A stretch of 64,000 bases of DNA from contig MU004236.1 in the NCBI GenBank assembly GCA_010405405.1, positions 124,001-188,000 on the forward strand, in the 5' to 3' direction. The translations under genes were made by a program, and so were the position numbers. This DNA is from Microthyrium microscopicum (taxonomy: Eukaryota > Ascomycota > Dothideomycetes > Microthyriales > Microthyriaceae). How positions within the stretch are numbered: position 1 is the first letter of the stretch; each line of letters opens with the position of its first letter. Shown in pieces: positions 46,579 to 58,700 of the stretch. Under the pieces are notes generated by a model. That model worked only from the letters and a program-made list of their open reading frames with translations, was not told where the DNA came from and searched no databases.

Positions 46579-49014
46579 TCAAGCAACGCGACGGCGTTTA
46601 CCAGTACCGGCAGTGACACTGCTTTCCTTGGCATCGTCCTCCTGACTTGGGCTCATCTCGCTCTCTGCTCTCTTGCGAGCGGCAGTCGATGCCTCAGCGG
46701 TTTTTTCAGCACTTCGGAAGTTTACCAAACTGGCTTCGGCCGATTCAAACATCTCCCGAGCATCAGCAACGACACTGTCTTCACCAGGATTGAACATGAC
46801 CGCATTAGCAAACATCCGCATGATTTCAGACTCCAGTTGTGCCGAGTTGACAATCGCCTTTGGAGGAATCAGATCTTCAGACCAAGGCAGCATAGAGCCA
46901 GTTGAGGACGCATCTGCTGGAACATTGGCCGCGTTCACAGCACGAGCACCGGCGCCAATAGCAGCCTTGATGGTCTTGAGATCCGTGGGTCGGCGAATCA
47001 TAGTGCTGTAGCCTTCCGCATCCCGATCTCGAACTGGATGGCTGAAAAGTGATGCATGCTTGTGCGATACAATATCGTTCATCACCGTATTGCTCAATCG
47101 AGGAAAGTTTCGCACTACAAAGACGGAATCCCGCTCAATGGGTTGTGGATATTGTACCTCGGCTGGCTCAGCTGTACCTTCGCCTTGGTATCCGGACTCA
47201 GATGTGGCATCAACATCTACGCTTCGCTTGCGCTTGTTACGAGTTGATCTACGACTGACTGCATTAGGCGCTGGCATTGGTGTGTCCTCGCCCATAGATA
47301 CATCCATTTGTTCATTTGGTGTGGATGGTTCAGGTTTTGGAAGTTGATCGGTAGACATGTGTGAAGCAGCAGATTCGCTGCGAGTTCTACCTCGAGCTGA
47401 TGAATCTATAGCCGATGAGGCTGTGCTAATTCCTCGCATGTTCCGGGTTGAGACTCGGTTAGATCTTGTACTGGGGGCTGTCGGTTCTGTCAATGATGTC
47501 TCTTTGCTTGGTCCTTTCGATTTTCTTCCCGCCCCTCTGCGTTTTGGGCTCTGCTCTTCCGGTTCAGGGGACGCGGCATGCTCACTAATAGGACTAATGC
47601 TTCGTGGCCTCTCCGGTGACGAAGTTGGCGCATGCATTGATGCGTCTGTCCATATGGTCTCTGCCCGTCTCTTACCCGAAGTGGGGCTTTGGACGGGTGT
47701 GTTGTTACGCGACAGCGCTGGGTTGGACAACATTCTACTAATTGATAATACCAACGGTGTGGGACCTGGTCGTGGTTTCCCTGATAATGGGGTAGTGATA
47801 GATTCCGGATTGGTAGTCACCATCCGAGGAAGAGTTCGTGGTTGTGAAGCAACAGGAGGTAGTCCAGTTGATTGTTGTTGCTGCAATGGAGTTGGAACCT
47901 GGGGAGAAACTTGAAATGGTTGAAGCATGACTCCGCCTCTTTGAGACGGATGAGGAGAAGCCCCATATTGTGGAGCCCCCACAGGTCTGCCAGATGGAGG
48001 GTATGGAGGTGGTGTACCAGCAATACTTGATGGTGCTGGTGAATGTTGTTGATTGGGAATGGTTGCTAAAGGCGCAGATGGGGTATTTCTTGCGGGAGGC
48101 TGATGAGACTGGGCCAAAGGAGTGGTTGCTTGTCCTTGAGGGAGATGCACTGGAGACTGCGGGTTCAACGGGCTCGCTGGTCGATCGATTGACAAGCGTT
48201 GTCCATACACAGCCTGAGGAGTACTCGTTGGATTTGCACGATACGGAGAGGGAGCGATTGCTGTTTGACTGTGGCCAGGAGAAGACATTGACATGCGATT
48301 AGGTGCGGCCAAAGGAGTAGAAGCTTGCTGAGCTGACAATAACTGACGGGGAACAGTTTTAGGCAGTTCAATGGTTGTTGAGCTTGGCGATGGAGAGCGC
48401 GTGGCCTGATCCCTTCGCTCAATAACCGGGCGCAGGTAACTTCCCATAGACTTGGAGGCTGTGGGCATATTTGCTCGAGGAGTTCCATTAGGCCTCGTAG
48501 GAACTTGTGCCTGCCGTCGTTGTTCCAAACTTGTTTGAAGCTTTGTATCCCAGTCGCCTCGCCGTATTTCCACCAGCTCTTGCTGCAACTTGTCATATTT
48601 TTCTTCTGCTTCCTGTATTTCCCTGACTGCATCTTCTCTATAATTATTGTATAGTTTCAAGATTACCTTGGGTAATAATTCCAGGTTCTTTTGCGCATCT
48701 TGTATAGTGGGTAGGCTTGGACTTGGAGCCTTTCGCTTGCGCGGAGAGTTATTCGGAGCTCCATTCTGAATATCAGAATCGCCAGAGACCTTTTCTTCCT
48801 TTCTTACTTCGTCCTTCCATATTCGTAAAAAGAACTCTCGCAGAGCATCAGGACTCAGTCGGCCAGGATCGTAGCCATTTGTGTCGCGAATCTGGGGATC
48901 ATCTTTCAAATTCTCGGAGACTTTATTGAATACCGTCGGAGAAATGCCATAAGCCCGAAGGTATTGAAAAAGAAGGAGTGCTTCAAGTCGAGTATAGGCG
49001 GTTGGACCAGGCAT
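46579..49014 (-). CDS. Bromodomain protein, BRD8/Bdc1-like NuA4 subunit
   Basis: Single exon, 811 residues from the first ATG at 49014 (MPGPTAYTRLEALLLFQYL); the longer frame upstream starts with TTG. The N-terminal helix-rich part and a coiled coil near residues 120-160 (EIQEAEEKYDKLQQELVEI) are followed by a long Pro/Ser/Gln-rich disordered middle. The C-terminal bromodomain at about residues 620-755 has HPVRDRDAEGYSTMIRRPTDL and the acetyl-lysine-binding Asn in AVMFNPGED. In fission yeast the comparable subunit Bdc1 belongs to the NuA4 histone acetyltransferase. The end is basic (GKRRRVA), likely nuclear targeting. Confidence 0.82.
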   Translation of the reverse strand: MPGPTAYTRLEALLLFQYLRAYGISPTVFNKVSENLKDDPQIRDTNGYDPGRLSPDALREFFLRIWKDEVRKEEKVSGDSDIQNGAPNNSPRKRKAPSPSLPTIQDAQKNLELLPKVILKLYNNYREDAVREIQEAEEKYDKLQQELVEIRRGDWDTKLQTSLEQRRQAQVPTRPNGTPRANMPTASKSMGSYLRPVIERRDQATRSPSPSSTTIELPKTVPRQLLSAQQASTPLAAPNRMSMSSPGHSQTAIAPSPYRANPTSTPQAVYGQRLSIDRPASPLNPQSPVHLPQGQATTPLAQSHQPPARNTPSAPLATIPNQQHSPAPSSIAGTPPPYPPSGRPVGAPQYGASPHPSQRGGVMLQPFQVSPQVPTPLQQQQSTGLPPVASQPRTLPRMVTTNPESITTPLSGKPRPGPTPLVLSISRMLSNPALSRNNTPVQSPTSGKRRAETIWTDASMHAPTSSPERPRSISPISEHAASPEPEEQSPKRRGAGRKSKGPSKETSLTEPTAPSTRSNRVSTRNMRGISTASSAIDSSARGRTRSESAASHMSTDQLPKPEPSTPNEQMDVSMGEDTPMPAPNAVSRRSTRNKRKRSVDVDATSESGYQGEGTAEPAEVQYPQPIERDSVFVVRNFPRLSNTVMNDIVSHKHASLFSHPVRDRDAEGYSTMIRRPTDLKTIKAAIGAGARAVNAANVPADASSTGSMLPWSEDLIPPKAIVNSAQLESEIMRMFANAVMFNPGEDSVVADAREMFESAEASLVNFRSAEKTAEASTAARKRAESEMSPSQEDDAKESSVTAGTGKRRRVA

Positions 49015-50519
49015 CCCCCGTAGCGATGGGGGATGGTAGGTGGGAATGGTGAGGAGTAGGGGAGCCAGAGCTGATGGGAAGCTCAAGACTCATAGGGTTG
49101 AAGATGGACGGACAGGGTGTTCTGATGGAATTGGGTTGGTGATGGTGTTGATGAGGATTGTAGAGAGTTGAATGTAGAGTGCTACAGTCGCAAAAGTCAC
49201 AGTATCGTCTGGGGCAGCTTTAATTGGGCCATGCCAAGTCGGCTCATTTTCGGAGTAAACATTGGCGCCTTGCAGCCTTCGAAGCCTTACTCATCCATAA
49301 ATCGCAACGTTCAATGTTGATCTCACGATCTCATATCGTCCCCCTTTTCTGAACCAGATGATAGATCTACTTCCGTATTGATGGACGTCGACAAGACTCT
49401 TTTCATTCATTGTCTATCACTTCTTGTTCTCTTCTATAATGGGTGCCAGCATATAGCCATTTATGCCAATATTTTTCTGCTCATCCTCTTACTTCCGAAC
49501 ATGTCGGGAGAAGGCTTTGTCTCTTGATCAACGACTGGGCTATTTTTTGCTAGTCACCATGTTCCTGCATATTTCAGCACATCTCCCAACCGTACGCCCC
49601 AATGGCAATGACGAGCTATGGCAAGTATATGCTCAATTAGCCCTGTTCTCGTCATTTGAGGACCACGAGCGCACTGTGCCCTTGATAATCAGTTGTCCAT
49701 TCTAGCCAGAGCTCACAGCCTCACACCTATGATCTGTCATTCTATGACCGGATTTTGTCATTTCCCCAGAGCTCATATGGCTTGACATAGCAGACTACGC
49801 GGAAGATCTGGAGCTGAATTCTCGACATCGCATCATGGTGGCCACCAAGCATTTATTGCCTCCGTGATTCCGTATACACTGCTAATCAGGATTGAGCTCG
49901 ACTACATATTATACCAGGATATGATAGCCTACCTAATCCTGGCTGTAAATCGATCCGTGCCGCAATTTTTCACAGCGATCTATGGATGATAATAGGTCTG
50001 CCTGTCATATTGTGCATAGCAAGTCCCGGATTTGGGGAACCCTCATCTATTTTACCTCAAACATCCTCTGCTTATCAGTATATCTTGGCCCAGATCGTAA
50101 AGGGCACATCGGTCCTATTTGTATTACCACCTATAGAAACCACGAATCACACATCCTGGACTAACCAGTCGCTGCTCAATTTCGTGGCAATAGTCACGGC
50201 TATGGCAAATCACATCTGTCCCATAATAAGATCTAGCCTATAGGCATTCGATCTTTAACGTTCTAGAATATAACCGGGATGATTTTCAAGAGGAAGGATC
50301 GCTATGGGGCGAACCAGTCACTTACATCTAGCCTCTAAGGATTTTGCATTGATCATGATATATATTCACCTTTCAATTCATGCGATTGCTTCGGTCACTG
50401 CACGCTTTCAGCACAGTTATAGTCTGGTAACCGAACGACTCGATCACCCGACAAGCCATCATTCTTTTGCAGCTAGCATTCTAGTCGACACTCTTTGCTG
50501 TGGAGCTACCTACCAGACC
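49015..50519. other. Divergent intergenic region, nothing recognised
   Basis: 1.5 kb between the bromodomain gene (minus) and the GH114 gene (plus). Short frames at 49463-49705 and 49982-50243 show no family features. It should hold both promoters. Confidence 0.5.
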
Positions 50520-51764
50520 ATGAAAACATTCATTATCACAGCACTCCTTTGCCACCTTGCGCTCTCAACTCCTCTCACATCTTCAAACATCTTACCTCGG
50601 GATATTCCGGCGGCGAAACCAGTATGGCAACCGCCTCTCGGAGCTCGCTTTCAGATCGTACTCAGCAGAGGACTGGCACGTACACGCCGCGACGTCCAGG
50701 CAGGTAACGCAACCATACTAGATCTGGATCTCTTCGACACTCCCAAGGCTCAAATACAACAGCTTCAAGCGCAAGGCAAGCGCGTTATCTGCTACTTCAG
50801 TGCCGGATCCTCAGAATCATGGCGAAGTGACTACAAGCAAATCAAACCTACAGACATGGGCGAGGCTCTTCGCGACTGGCCAGCTGAGAAATGGCTCGAT
50901 ATTCGAAGTCCGGACATTTTCACACTCATGCAATCTCGCATCAAAATCGCTGCAGAAAAGGGCTGCGATGCCATCGATCCCGACAATGTTGATGCTTTCG
51001 GCGACGAGAGTCGCAAAGGCGGTGGGTTTGCAACTCCACTGAAACAATCTGATTCTGTGGCTTTTATCCGCAAGCTTTCAGCCGAGGCTCATCAGCATGG
51101 TATTGCTATTGGGTTGAAGAACGCAGATGCTATTCTGAACCAGGTTTCTGATGTGGTTGAATTCGCTGTCAATGAACAGTGCGCAACCGATTCCTCGGGG
51201 TGTTCAATGTATGAAAAGTTCGTCAATCGTGGAAAGCCAGTATTCCACATTGAATATGCGAAATATACGTCACCAGATGGGAAGAACGTCAGCATTTCTT
51301 CAGAGGAAGGGAACTCTGGCAGGTTGACCAAGATGACGAGCGAAGAGCTACAAAAACTCTACTGCCTACAAAGTGGCCTGGGTAACAGAAGAGTTGTCAG
51401 TGAGAGCACAAGACAAAAGGTCTCGACGGTCATTAAGCAAATGAACTTGGATAACTTTGTCCTGTGGTGCGATGGAACTCATGAGGGTGCGACTTTCAAG
51501 GCTGAAAAGCCATCCAAAGCACCAAACTCGCCTCCTTCAACTCCAAGACCTGCTCAATTGCCTCCAACTCTTCGGCCGAATCCAAACCAGGTTCAACGTC
51601 CAACGCCATCCAAGAATAGTCCAACTGCTCAAGCAACCCAGACTGGGAATCAAAGGCAAAACCAGAGACAAAACCAGAATCAGAAGCAAAGCCAGAATCA
51701 AAAACAAAATCAATGGCCCACACCACCCCGGAAAGGTTCTTTTTCTGATAATGATGAAGAGTAG
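50520..51764 (+). CDS. Secreted GH114 glycosidase (endo-alpha-1,4-polygalactosaminidase family)
   Basis: Family GH114 cleaves alpha-1,4-galactosaminan, a polymer of fungal walls and biofilms. The ATG at 50520 gives 414 residues. It is chosen over the in-frame upstream ATG at 50304 because it starts a clear signal peptide (MKTFIITALLCHLALS). The barrel follows: IDDLDLFDTP-like strand ILDLDLFDT, KRVICYFSAGSSE and the catalytic-region motif GCDAIDPDNVDAF. The domain ends near residue 300 (FVLWCDG). The last 110 residues are Pro-rich and then a Gln/Asn-rich repeat (NQRQNQNQKQ), probably a disordered tail. Likely acts on the fungus's own wall or on competitors. Confidence 0.9.
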   Translation: MKTFIITALLCHLALSTPLTSSNILPRDIPAAKPVWQPPLGARFQIVLSRGLARTRRDVQAGNATILDLDLFDTPKAQIQQLQAQGKRVICYFSAGSSESWRSDYKQIKPTDMGEALRDWPAEKWLDIRSPDIFTLMQSRIKIAAEKGCDAIDPDNVDAFGDESRKGGGFATPLKQSDSVAFIRKLSAEAHQHGIAIGLKNADAILNQVSDVVEFAVNEQCATDSSGCSMYEKFVNRGKPVFHIEYAKYTSPDGKNVSISSEEGNSGRLTKMTSEELQKLYCLQSGLGNRRVVSESTRQKVSTVIKQMNLDNFVLWCDGTHEGATFKAEKPSKAPNSPPSTPRPAQLPPTLRPNPNQVQRPTPSKNSPTAQATQTGNQRQNQRQNQNQKQSQNQKQNQWPTPPRKGSFSDNDEE

Positions 51765-52273
51765 TGTAAATATACTAGTACATATCATAGTCTGTAAATA
51801 AAACAGCATACCAATATCCTATTCACTCTCATTTTCCACTTTTAATCATGTCCTGTATTCTCAGATCCATATTCATGAGCCCCAGGCCTGTCTTTCCAGC
51901 TTACTTATGCGTGCTTACTGCCCCGATATTTCCGTGCATATATCCGAGTGTGACATAACAGGTTCGAATACTATAGATAACAGGTACCAGTGTTGGCTCA
52001 TCGCGGGGCTTCGGAGGCAAGAACCTTATTCTTGTCAGACGCAAACTTCAAATGCTTACTCTTCATCCATTTCGAACCAGTCAGTTATGATGCTGGATTT
52101 GGTCAAGCTAGTTTCCATCTGGGGGCCAAATATCTGGAATGTAGGGGCCAATTATAACCTCCCTTTCCATGTTCACTGCGTATAAATAAGAGTGAATCCC
52201 TTTCAAGATTCTGGCCACCTTTTCAACGTCTTCAAGCCAGTCCAACTAAGAAAATCCAACATATACATCGGAG
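51765..52273. other. Intergenic, SDR promoter region
   Basis: About 500 bp between two plus-strand genes, with a TATA-like site (annotated separately) and a CT-rich stretch before the SDR start. No gene supported. Confidence 0.5.
52181..52188 (+). promoter_or_regulatory. TATA-box-like site of the SDR gene
   Basis: TATAAATA lies 93 bp before the ATG at 52274 and is followed by CT-rich sequence, a common layout of inducible fungal promoters. Confidence 0.5.
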
Positions 52274-53317
52274 ATGTCTGGAAACACGATCATTGCGCCG
52301 TACTCTGAGCTTCACAAGTCGCCAAATGGCCCCGGAGATGGAAGACCAACCGCGTTGAAGATTGTGCAAGATGAAGACCTAGTCGGTAAATGGTCTGACA
52401 AAACCATTCTTATCACTGGAGCATCATCTGGAATTGGCGTGGAAACAGCAAGAGCACTACATGCCACCGGCGCGAGGATCTTCATCACTTCAAGGGACAT
52501 GGCCAAGGCAGATTCAGTCGTCGAAGACATAATGTCAACAAGCCCTTCGAAAGTACCAATCGAGACGCTCCCTCTAGATTTCAACTCCCTAGACTCGGTA
52601 CGCTCTGGTGCCCAAGACTTCCTTTCCCGCAGCAAGTATCTCAACATTCTCATCAACAATGCTGGTGCAATGTCGAAGGAAGAGAAAGTCGTGACCAAGG
52701 ATGGCTTCGAATCTCTCTTTCAAGTCAACTACCTGGCACCATACTTGCTGACCAAAATGCTACTTCCCACGCTCGTTGCCTCCTCCACTCCGGACTTTGC
52801 CTCGCGTGTCGTCAACGTCAGCTCCATGGGCCACATCTGGCACAGCCCTGGTGGCCTGACTGATGAAGCTTTAGCCGACATCAACTTTGAACACAAGCCT
52901 TTCCAACCATGGCTGCAATACGGCCAAACAAAGACGGCCAATATCCTGCATGCTAACCAGATCGAACGTCTTTACGGCTCAGACCCTGAACATCCTGTTC
53001 ATGCGTTTAGTTTGCACCCAGGCGCAATAACGACTGAAATCTGGCGCTATATGAAAGATAAACTCAGCGAACGGGAGCAACAGTTCAAGAAGGTGTGGAA
53101 AAGCGTTGACCAAGGAGCAGCTACGTCGGTTTGGTGTGCTTGTGCAAAGGTCTGGGAGGGTAAAAAGGGAAGATATTGCGAAGAATGTCAGGAAAGTGTG
53201 CCGCTGGCTAAAGATGCGCCGAAGGGCAGTCAAGGTTATGCGCCCTGGGCATACGATGAGGTACAGGAGAAGAAATTGTGGGACATGAGTGAGGATCTGG
53301 TCAAAAAATGGGCATAA
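52274..53317 (+). CDS. Short-chain dehydrogenase/reductase (classical SDR)
   Basis: NAD(P)H-dependent oxidoreductase, 347 residues, single exon. The cofactor motif TGASSGIG, the structural NNAG motif and the active-site YGQTK (Tyr-x-x-x-Lys), preceded by the NVSSMG serine, are all present. The SRD stretch after the second beta strand suggests NADPH. The order and length resemble retinol-dehydrogenase/WWOX-like fungal SDRs. The substrate is unknown. The neighbour downstream is another NAD(P)-dependent dehydrogenase on the same strand, but with its own promoter. Confidence 0.93.
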   Translation: MSGNTIIAPYSELHKSPNGPGDGRPTALKIVQDEDLVGKWSDKTILITGASSGIGVETARALHATGARIFITSRDMAKADSVVEDIMSTSPSKVPIETLPLDFNSLDSVRSGAQDFLSRSKYLNILINNAGAMSKEEKVVTKDGFESLFQVNYLAPYLLTKMLLPTLVASSTPDFASRVVNVSSMGHIWHSPGGLTDEALADINFEHKPFQPWLQYGQTKTANILHANQIERLYGSDPEHPVHAFSLHPGAITTEIWRYMKDKLSEREQQFKKVWKSVDQGAATSVWCACAKVWEGKKGRYCEECQESVPLAKDAPKGSQGYAPWAYDEVQEKKLWDMSEDLVKKWA

Positions 53318-53580
53318 AGCCTTGAAACTTTTATCTACCTTGAACTCATGGCAGAAGAGGCTTGGTTTTATGAGATATGACTGGTATGTATGAAGCTCTG
53401 CAAGCTCTGTAGGGCAGCGAGTTATTTTATCCACATATCGCAATCCTAGGCTTATCGCACTATGATGTCGCCTATGACTCAGCAAGGAACCAATGTACGA
53501 TAAAAATAAAGAATGGACCTGCTTTTAGTCAACATCCAACTACTTCGTGAAAAGTCTTGTGCAAGGGACAAGCGTGCAAT

Positions 53581-54616
53581 ATGAAAACAAGCTTAGAGCT
53601 TAGACTAGGATGGATAGGTAAGTATATCAATAAAGAATATGACTAGAAAATAAGTTCTTACCATCTTCAAAGGGTTGGGTTCCATGGGTATTGGGCTGAC
53701 CAAAAATCTTCAGAAATATATCTCCGCAGACTCGCTGACGCCACTCCATTACACAAACCGTACACTTTCTCGAGGCGATTCACTCAAAGAATTGGGAGCT
53801 GTTCCATGTAATACAATTGGCGAACTTGCACAATGTTGCGATATCGTTTTCTCTTCAATCAGTGACGACTCGATTCTCTTCTCACTTGTGGAAAGCTTCA
53901 TCGCGTCTGGAAACGTCGCTGGCAAGATCCTCGTCGACACTTCCACTGTCCATCCCGACACTTCCCGTCTTGTAAATGTCAAACTTTCAGAACTCGGAGC
54001 AAAATACATTGCGGCCCCAGTGTTTGGTGCATCTCCAGCCGCAAACGCCGGAACAGTCCTCTTTGCTGTTGCAGGCTCGGATGCCGCTGTGTCAACCGTT
54101 CTCCCATTGTTAAACGCCATGAGTCGTAAAGTACTCCGCACCGGAGAGGAGCCTCGAAAAGCGTTGCTCCTCAAAACCACGAGCAACTTCCTCATGGCAG
54201 GACTCATGGAACTGGTCGCTGAGGCACATGTATTGGGGGAAAAGACCGGCCTGGGTACGACAGCCGTGGAAGAATTACTTCAAGAGAATTTTGGGCCGGT
54301 CATATACAATGATTCGATTCGTATGACTACCGGAGTATATGCACCTCCCAAAGGAGTTGAGCCATGGAGCGCAGTTGGTTTAGCCATCAAGGATGTAAAG
54401 CATGGCATCGACTTAGCAAAGCAGAGCGATGTCAATTTGCCAATGGGTCTGTTGGCACTGGATCATCTTGAACAGGCAAGTGCTTGGGGAGATAAGAATG
54501 ATAGGGACCTGGATTCGACTAGTATATATGGTGTGGTGAGAGAAGAGGCCGGACTGGATTTTGAGACAGAAACTGTCAAGGATAACTGTATCAAGCACAA
54601 AAGAAGTGGAAACTGA
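53581..54616 (+). CDS. 3-hydroxyisobutyrate dehydrogenase-like (beta-hydroxyacid DH family)
   Basis: Oxidoreductase of the 6-phosphogluconate/3-hydroxyisobutyrate dehydrogenase family. A 37-nt first exon (53581-53617), a 55-nt intron and exon 53673-54616 give 326 residues. The first exon is needed because the splice completes the Rossmann motif W-I-G-L-G-S-M-G; starting at the internal ATG would lose it. Family marks follow: VDTSTVHPDT, APVFGASPAANAGTV (substrate loop) and the catalytic Lys in LLKTTSNFLMAG. The N-terminal MKTSLELR segment is unremarkable. Exact substrate is unknown. Confidence 0.88.
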
Positions 54617-55785
54617 TCTCAGTTTATTATTCCGTGCAGAAGAATGCCTCTCCAGGGACAAATAAATGAGCTGTCTGAATGGAGCTCCTATCGATTACCA
54701 TGGCTGCCATAACACTTCTCAAAGAGTGACTGCTTTAATTCCCTTGCACGTCGTAAAACTTATATCAGATTATCGAATACGATGGTAATTGAAGCAATAA
54801 CTCTTCAAAAAGTTCTATGGCAGCCATTGTGATCGATGGGAATACTCGTCGAAACGGCTCATTTATTTTGTCCACGAAAAGATGCGCAAGCGGCTAATCA
54901 AATTGTGTTGGATGTATTCGTGTTAGCATGCTGTCGTACCAAGACTGACATCTGAAGGATTTGGGTTTAGATCTTTTGGTAGCTGTGTCACGCCGTGAAT
55001 CAAAAACATTGGCACTTATTGCGCTTCTCTTCTTGCATCAGGTACGAAATTCATTGCATTTGTTTTCCATACATGATAGAAGTCAGTAGAGTCGAGTTTG
55101 AGCATTAGAGTCTTGAGACCCAGACGTCGGAAATCTGTTCAGTCCACGATTTTACTAGTGCGTACGATAGGGCTGGCCTGGAATTGATAAGGCGACTTTT
55201 TCTTTGTTTTTTTCGAGGTTGTCATGTTGTTGACCTGTCTTGCCTGTTTGCCTTAGCTTGTTTACCTCAGGAGGCAGCCCCTTTTTCATAAGAAGCTGCA
55301 ACCCCTTTTCATATATCAGGACCCAGAAAATAGGAATAAACAAGCATAAAAAGATTTGATCTGAATTGTGGTTCCGACAAGCCCTGGTTATGAAATTTAT
55401 ACCCAATTGAGTATTAGAGAGCAGACAGTTCGACAAAATTCGTCTGTCGGCTGTAGCGATATCGTGGCGTTTCTGGCTTAAGCCTAAAGAGTCTGGATTG
55501 CAACCACCAGCACCATCGTGGCCACGGTCTCAAAACTAGCGAATCAAAGACCGCAATTGTGGTTCCAGCGTCTTCCTGAATGTTTCTTTTAGGCGAGCTA
55601 AGAGATAACTTAGATCCCGTTGCCATTTTAGGAATTCGCGGCTGAAAGGATTCAATGTACCTTTAAAGGGACTTGTGCGTCCTGGCGTATCGCCATGAGG
55701 TTGTCGATTTCCAATTTTGATCAATTTTGCGTATCGCGTAATGTGGTTGTCGTAAGGTCTCGTCTCTAGTCTTTCATTTCAGTTC
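54617..55785. other. Intergenic, nothing recognised
   Basis: 1.2 kb between two plus-strand genes. Minus-strand frames near 55155-55724 have no supportable features. No repeat or RNA gene. Confidence 0.5.
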
Positions 55786-58700
55786 ATGATTATAATCATG
55801 CCAGTCATTCGCTTAATTCACACTCTTTTGCTTGCGTTTGCAATTCCCGCGCTCGGCGCTGCGCTCCCTTCTGATGGAGCTCCTGGTGATGTGATAACTT
55901 TGGAAGGCCTCATTCGAGTGCCAGTAGTCACAGTCGACGCAGCAGAAGTCCAAAACAATGTCACGGATAGTGGTATATCTAAACGACAATCAACGGCAGA
56001 TCTCGACAACTTTGGAGGCAGCTTTTACCTCATTACTTGTGAGTATACGCCACAGATGCAGCAGCATCGTCCCGATCACTGCTAATCATATTTCGCTCGA
56101 CAGTATCGTTGGGATCAAATAGTCAATCTGCTATGGTACAATTGGATACTGGAAGTGTAGAGCTATGGGTCGATCCAATTTGCGCATCTTCACAAAGTCC
56201 GGATTTCTGCAACGCTTTGCCACGATATGACCCTACAACATCAACAACTTCGCACAACTTGCAGACACAATTCGGTATTCAATACGGCTCCGGAAGTGTT
56301 CAGGGAACCTACTATACAGATACTGTAGCTAGTGGATCCGCTTCCATTCCAGGATTACAATTTGGAGTAGCGACTCAAAGTGACTTTTTGTCTTTTGGAA
56401 TATTGGGTCTAGGCCCAGTCATCTTTCCAGCACCATATGAACCTTTTATTTATCAGCTTGCGACTCAAAATACTATCGCCAGTCCTGCCTTCAGTTTGGA
56501 TCTACGTTCAATCAATGACCCCGAAGGATCCATCATCTTTGGAGGACTGGACACCATGAAGTATAAATGCAATCTGGCAAAAGCGCCAATCATTCCTTAC
56601 TATCAAGCACCCGATGGTGTTCCACGGTATGATATCAAGTTCCAACTCACAGCCCTGAGATCTGTCGTATCTAACAGCTTACAGTTTTTGGATAAACTTC
56701 AACGGCGTAGCAGTCACCACCGCGTCTGGATCTAATGCTATCCCTCTTGCTCAACCACAACCAGTATTCTTGGATTCCGGGGCTACTTTAAGTTACCTTC
56801 CTGCTGCTCTGTTCAACGCTATCGGAGCCGCGTTCCCTGGAGCGACATACTATTCCCCTACTGGATACTACATTGCGCCTTGTAATACAGTGGGATCGCT
56901 GGATTTCACTTTCGGGAACACTCTTGTTCAAGTCCCTTTTAGTGAGTTCTTACTCGTTGCCGACAACACTGGCCAAACATGTATCCTTGGAATGCAAGCA
57001 GCGTCTGGTCCTCAATACATTCTTGGTGATTCCTTTCTGAGAGCGGCTTATGTGGTTTTTGATCTCGGAAACAGCAATTTATGGATTGGTCAAGCTGATG
57101 ACTGCGGCAGCAATCTTGTTGCTATTGGTTCTGGAGCAAACTCTGTGCCTCAAGTTCCTGGCTGCAGTTGCCCGGTCTCTTCATCGTCTAGTATGACTTC
57201 TACCGCATCATCGACGTTGAGTTCATCCTTAACAACGTCCAGTGGTGTTACATCAAGCACCAGCTCTGTTACGTCAAGTTTCAGTCCTATCGCATCAAGC
57301 AATAGCTCTATCGCATCAAGCACTAGCTCTATCGCATCAAGCACCAGCTCTATCGCATCAAGCACCAGCTCTGTCGCAACAAGTTCTTCAATCAGCTCCT
57401 CTGCTGCTGGCTCATCAGTTACCAGCTCCAGCTCATCAATCGCTAGTTCCAGCTCTGCCGCATCTAATTCTACAGTTAGCTCGTCTGTTGCCAGCTCCAG
57501 CTCGTCTGTTGCCAGCCCCAGCTCGTCTGCTGTCAGCTCCAGTTCATCAGTTGCCACTTCTAGTTCATCAGTTGCCATTTCTAGTTCAATAGTTGCTACT
57601 TCTAGCTCTATCGCGTCAGGTTCTACAGTTAGCTCGTCTGTTACTAGCTCCAGCTCATCGGTTGCCAGTTCTAGTTCATCAGCTACCAGTTCTAGCTTTG
57701 TCGCGTCAAGTTCTACAGTTAGCTCATCAGTTGCCAGTTCTAGTCCATCACTTGCCAACTCTAGCTCTGCCGCATCAAGTTCTATAATCAGCTCATCTGT
57801 TGTCAGTTCTAGTTCGTCTGTTGCAAGTTCGTCTACTGCAAGTTCGTCTACTGCAAGTTCGTCTACTGCAAATTCGTCTACTGCAAGTTCGTCTACTGCA
57901 AGTTCGTCTACTGCAAGTTCTTCTATTGCAAGTTCATCTACTGCAAGTTCGTCTACAGCAAGTTCTACTGCAAGTTCGTCTACTACGAGTTCTTCTGCAA
58001 CAGGTCTGGCTACTTCCAGCTCTTCGACCCTGACATCAAGTGCTTCTTCATCGACTTATTCTTCATCGACTGCTTCCCCATCGAGCATGTTATCCTCCAG
58101 CGCATCATCGAGTGCAGCTTCATCGAGTGCGCTGTCGTCCAGCTCGTCATCCAGCCTCTCGTCCAGTATTCTCTCGTCATCCTTTGCTTCGTCGTCTTCG
58201 GCTACTAGTACCACTTCCGGCTCTTCGTCTTCCGTTGCTGTGTCTAGTAGCTCAAATCCAACTATCACATCGAGCTCGATGATGAGCCAGCCTTCAAGCT
58301 CCACAGTAACTAGTTCAGCCGTGAGCAGCAGCAGCAGTCAGACGTCAAGCTCGATCTCCTCGTCCTCTGAGAGCAGCAGTCCTACTTTGTCGGCCAGCAG
58401 TAGTGTTCCATCGGGCAGTTCTGTCTCTCGAACGTCTAGCAGCATTGCATCCTCTAGCTTCATTTCAATGTCCACGGAAAGCAGCAGCATTGGATCTTCA
58501 AGCAGCTCATACATTCTGTCAAGTGCTACCTCATCCGTCAAACCCAGCACAAAATCGTCTTCTACGAAATCGAGTTCGACCAAATCGAGTTCGACCAAAT
58601 CGAGTTCGACCAAATCGAGTTCGATCGTGTCGAGTACGAAGTCCTCCTCTGCCAGTATTAGCTCAACTACATCTAGCAAACTTAGCTCCACTTCTTCGTC

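Noticed and set aside
57150-57758. Minus-strand 202-residue frame rich in Glu, Leu and Asp
   Set aside because: It is the antisense shadow of the repetitive Ser/Thr stalk; repeat codons such as AGC/TCA give open antisense frames.
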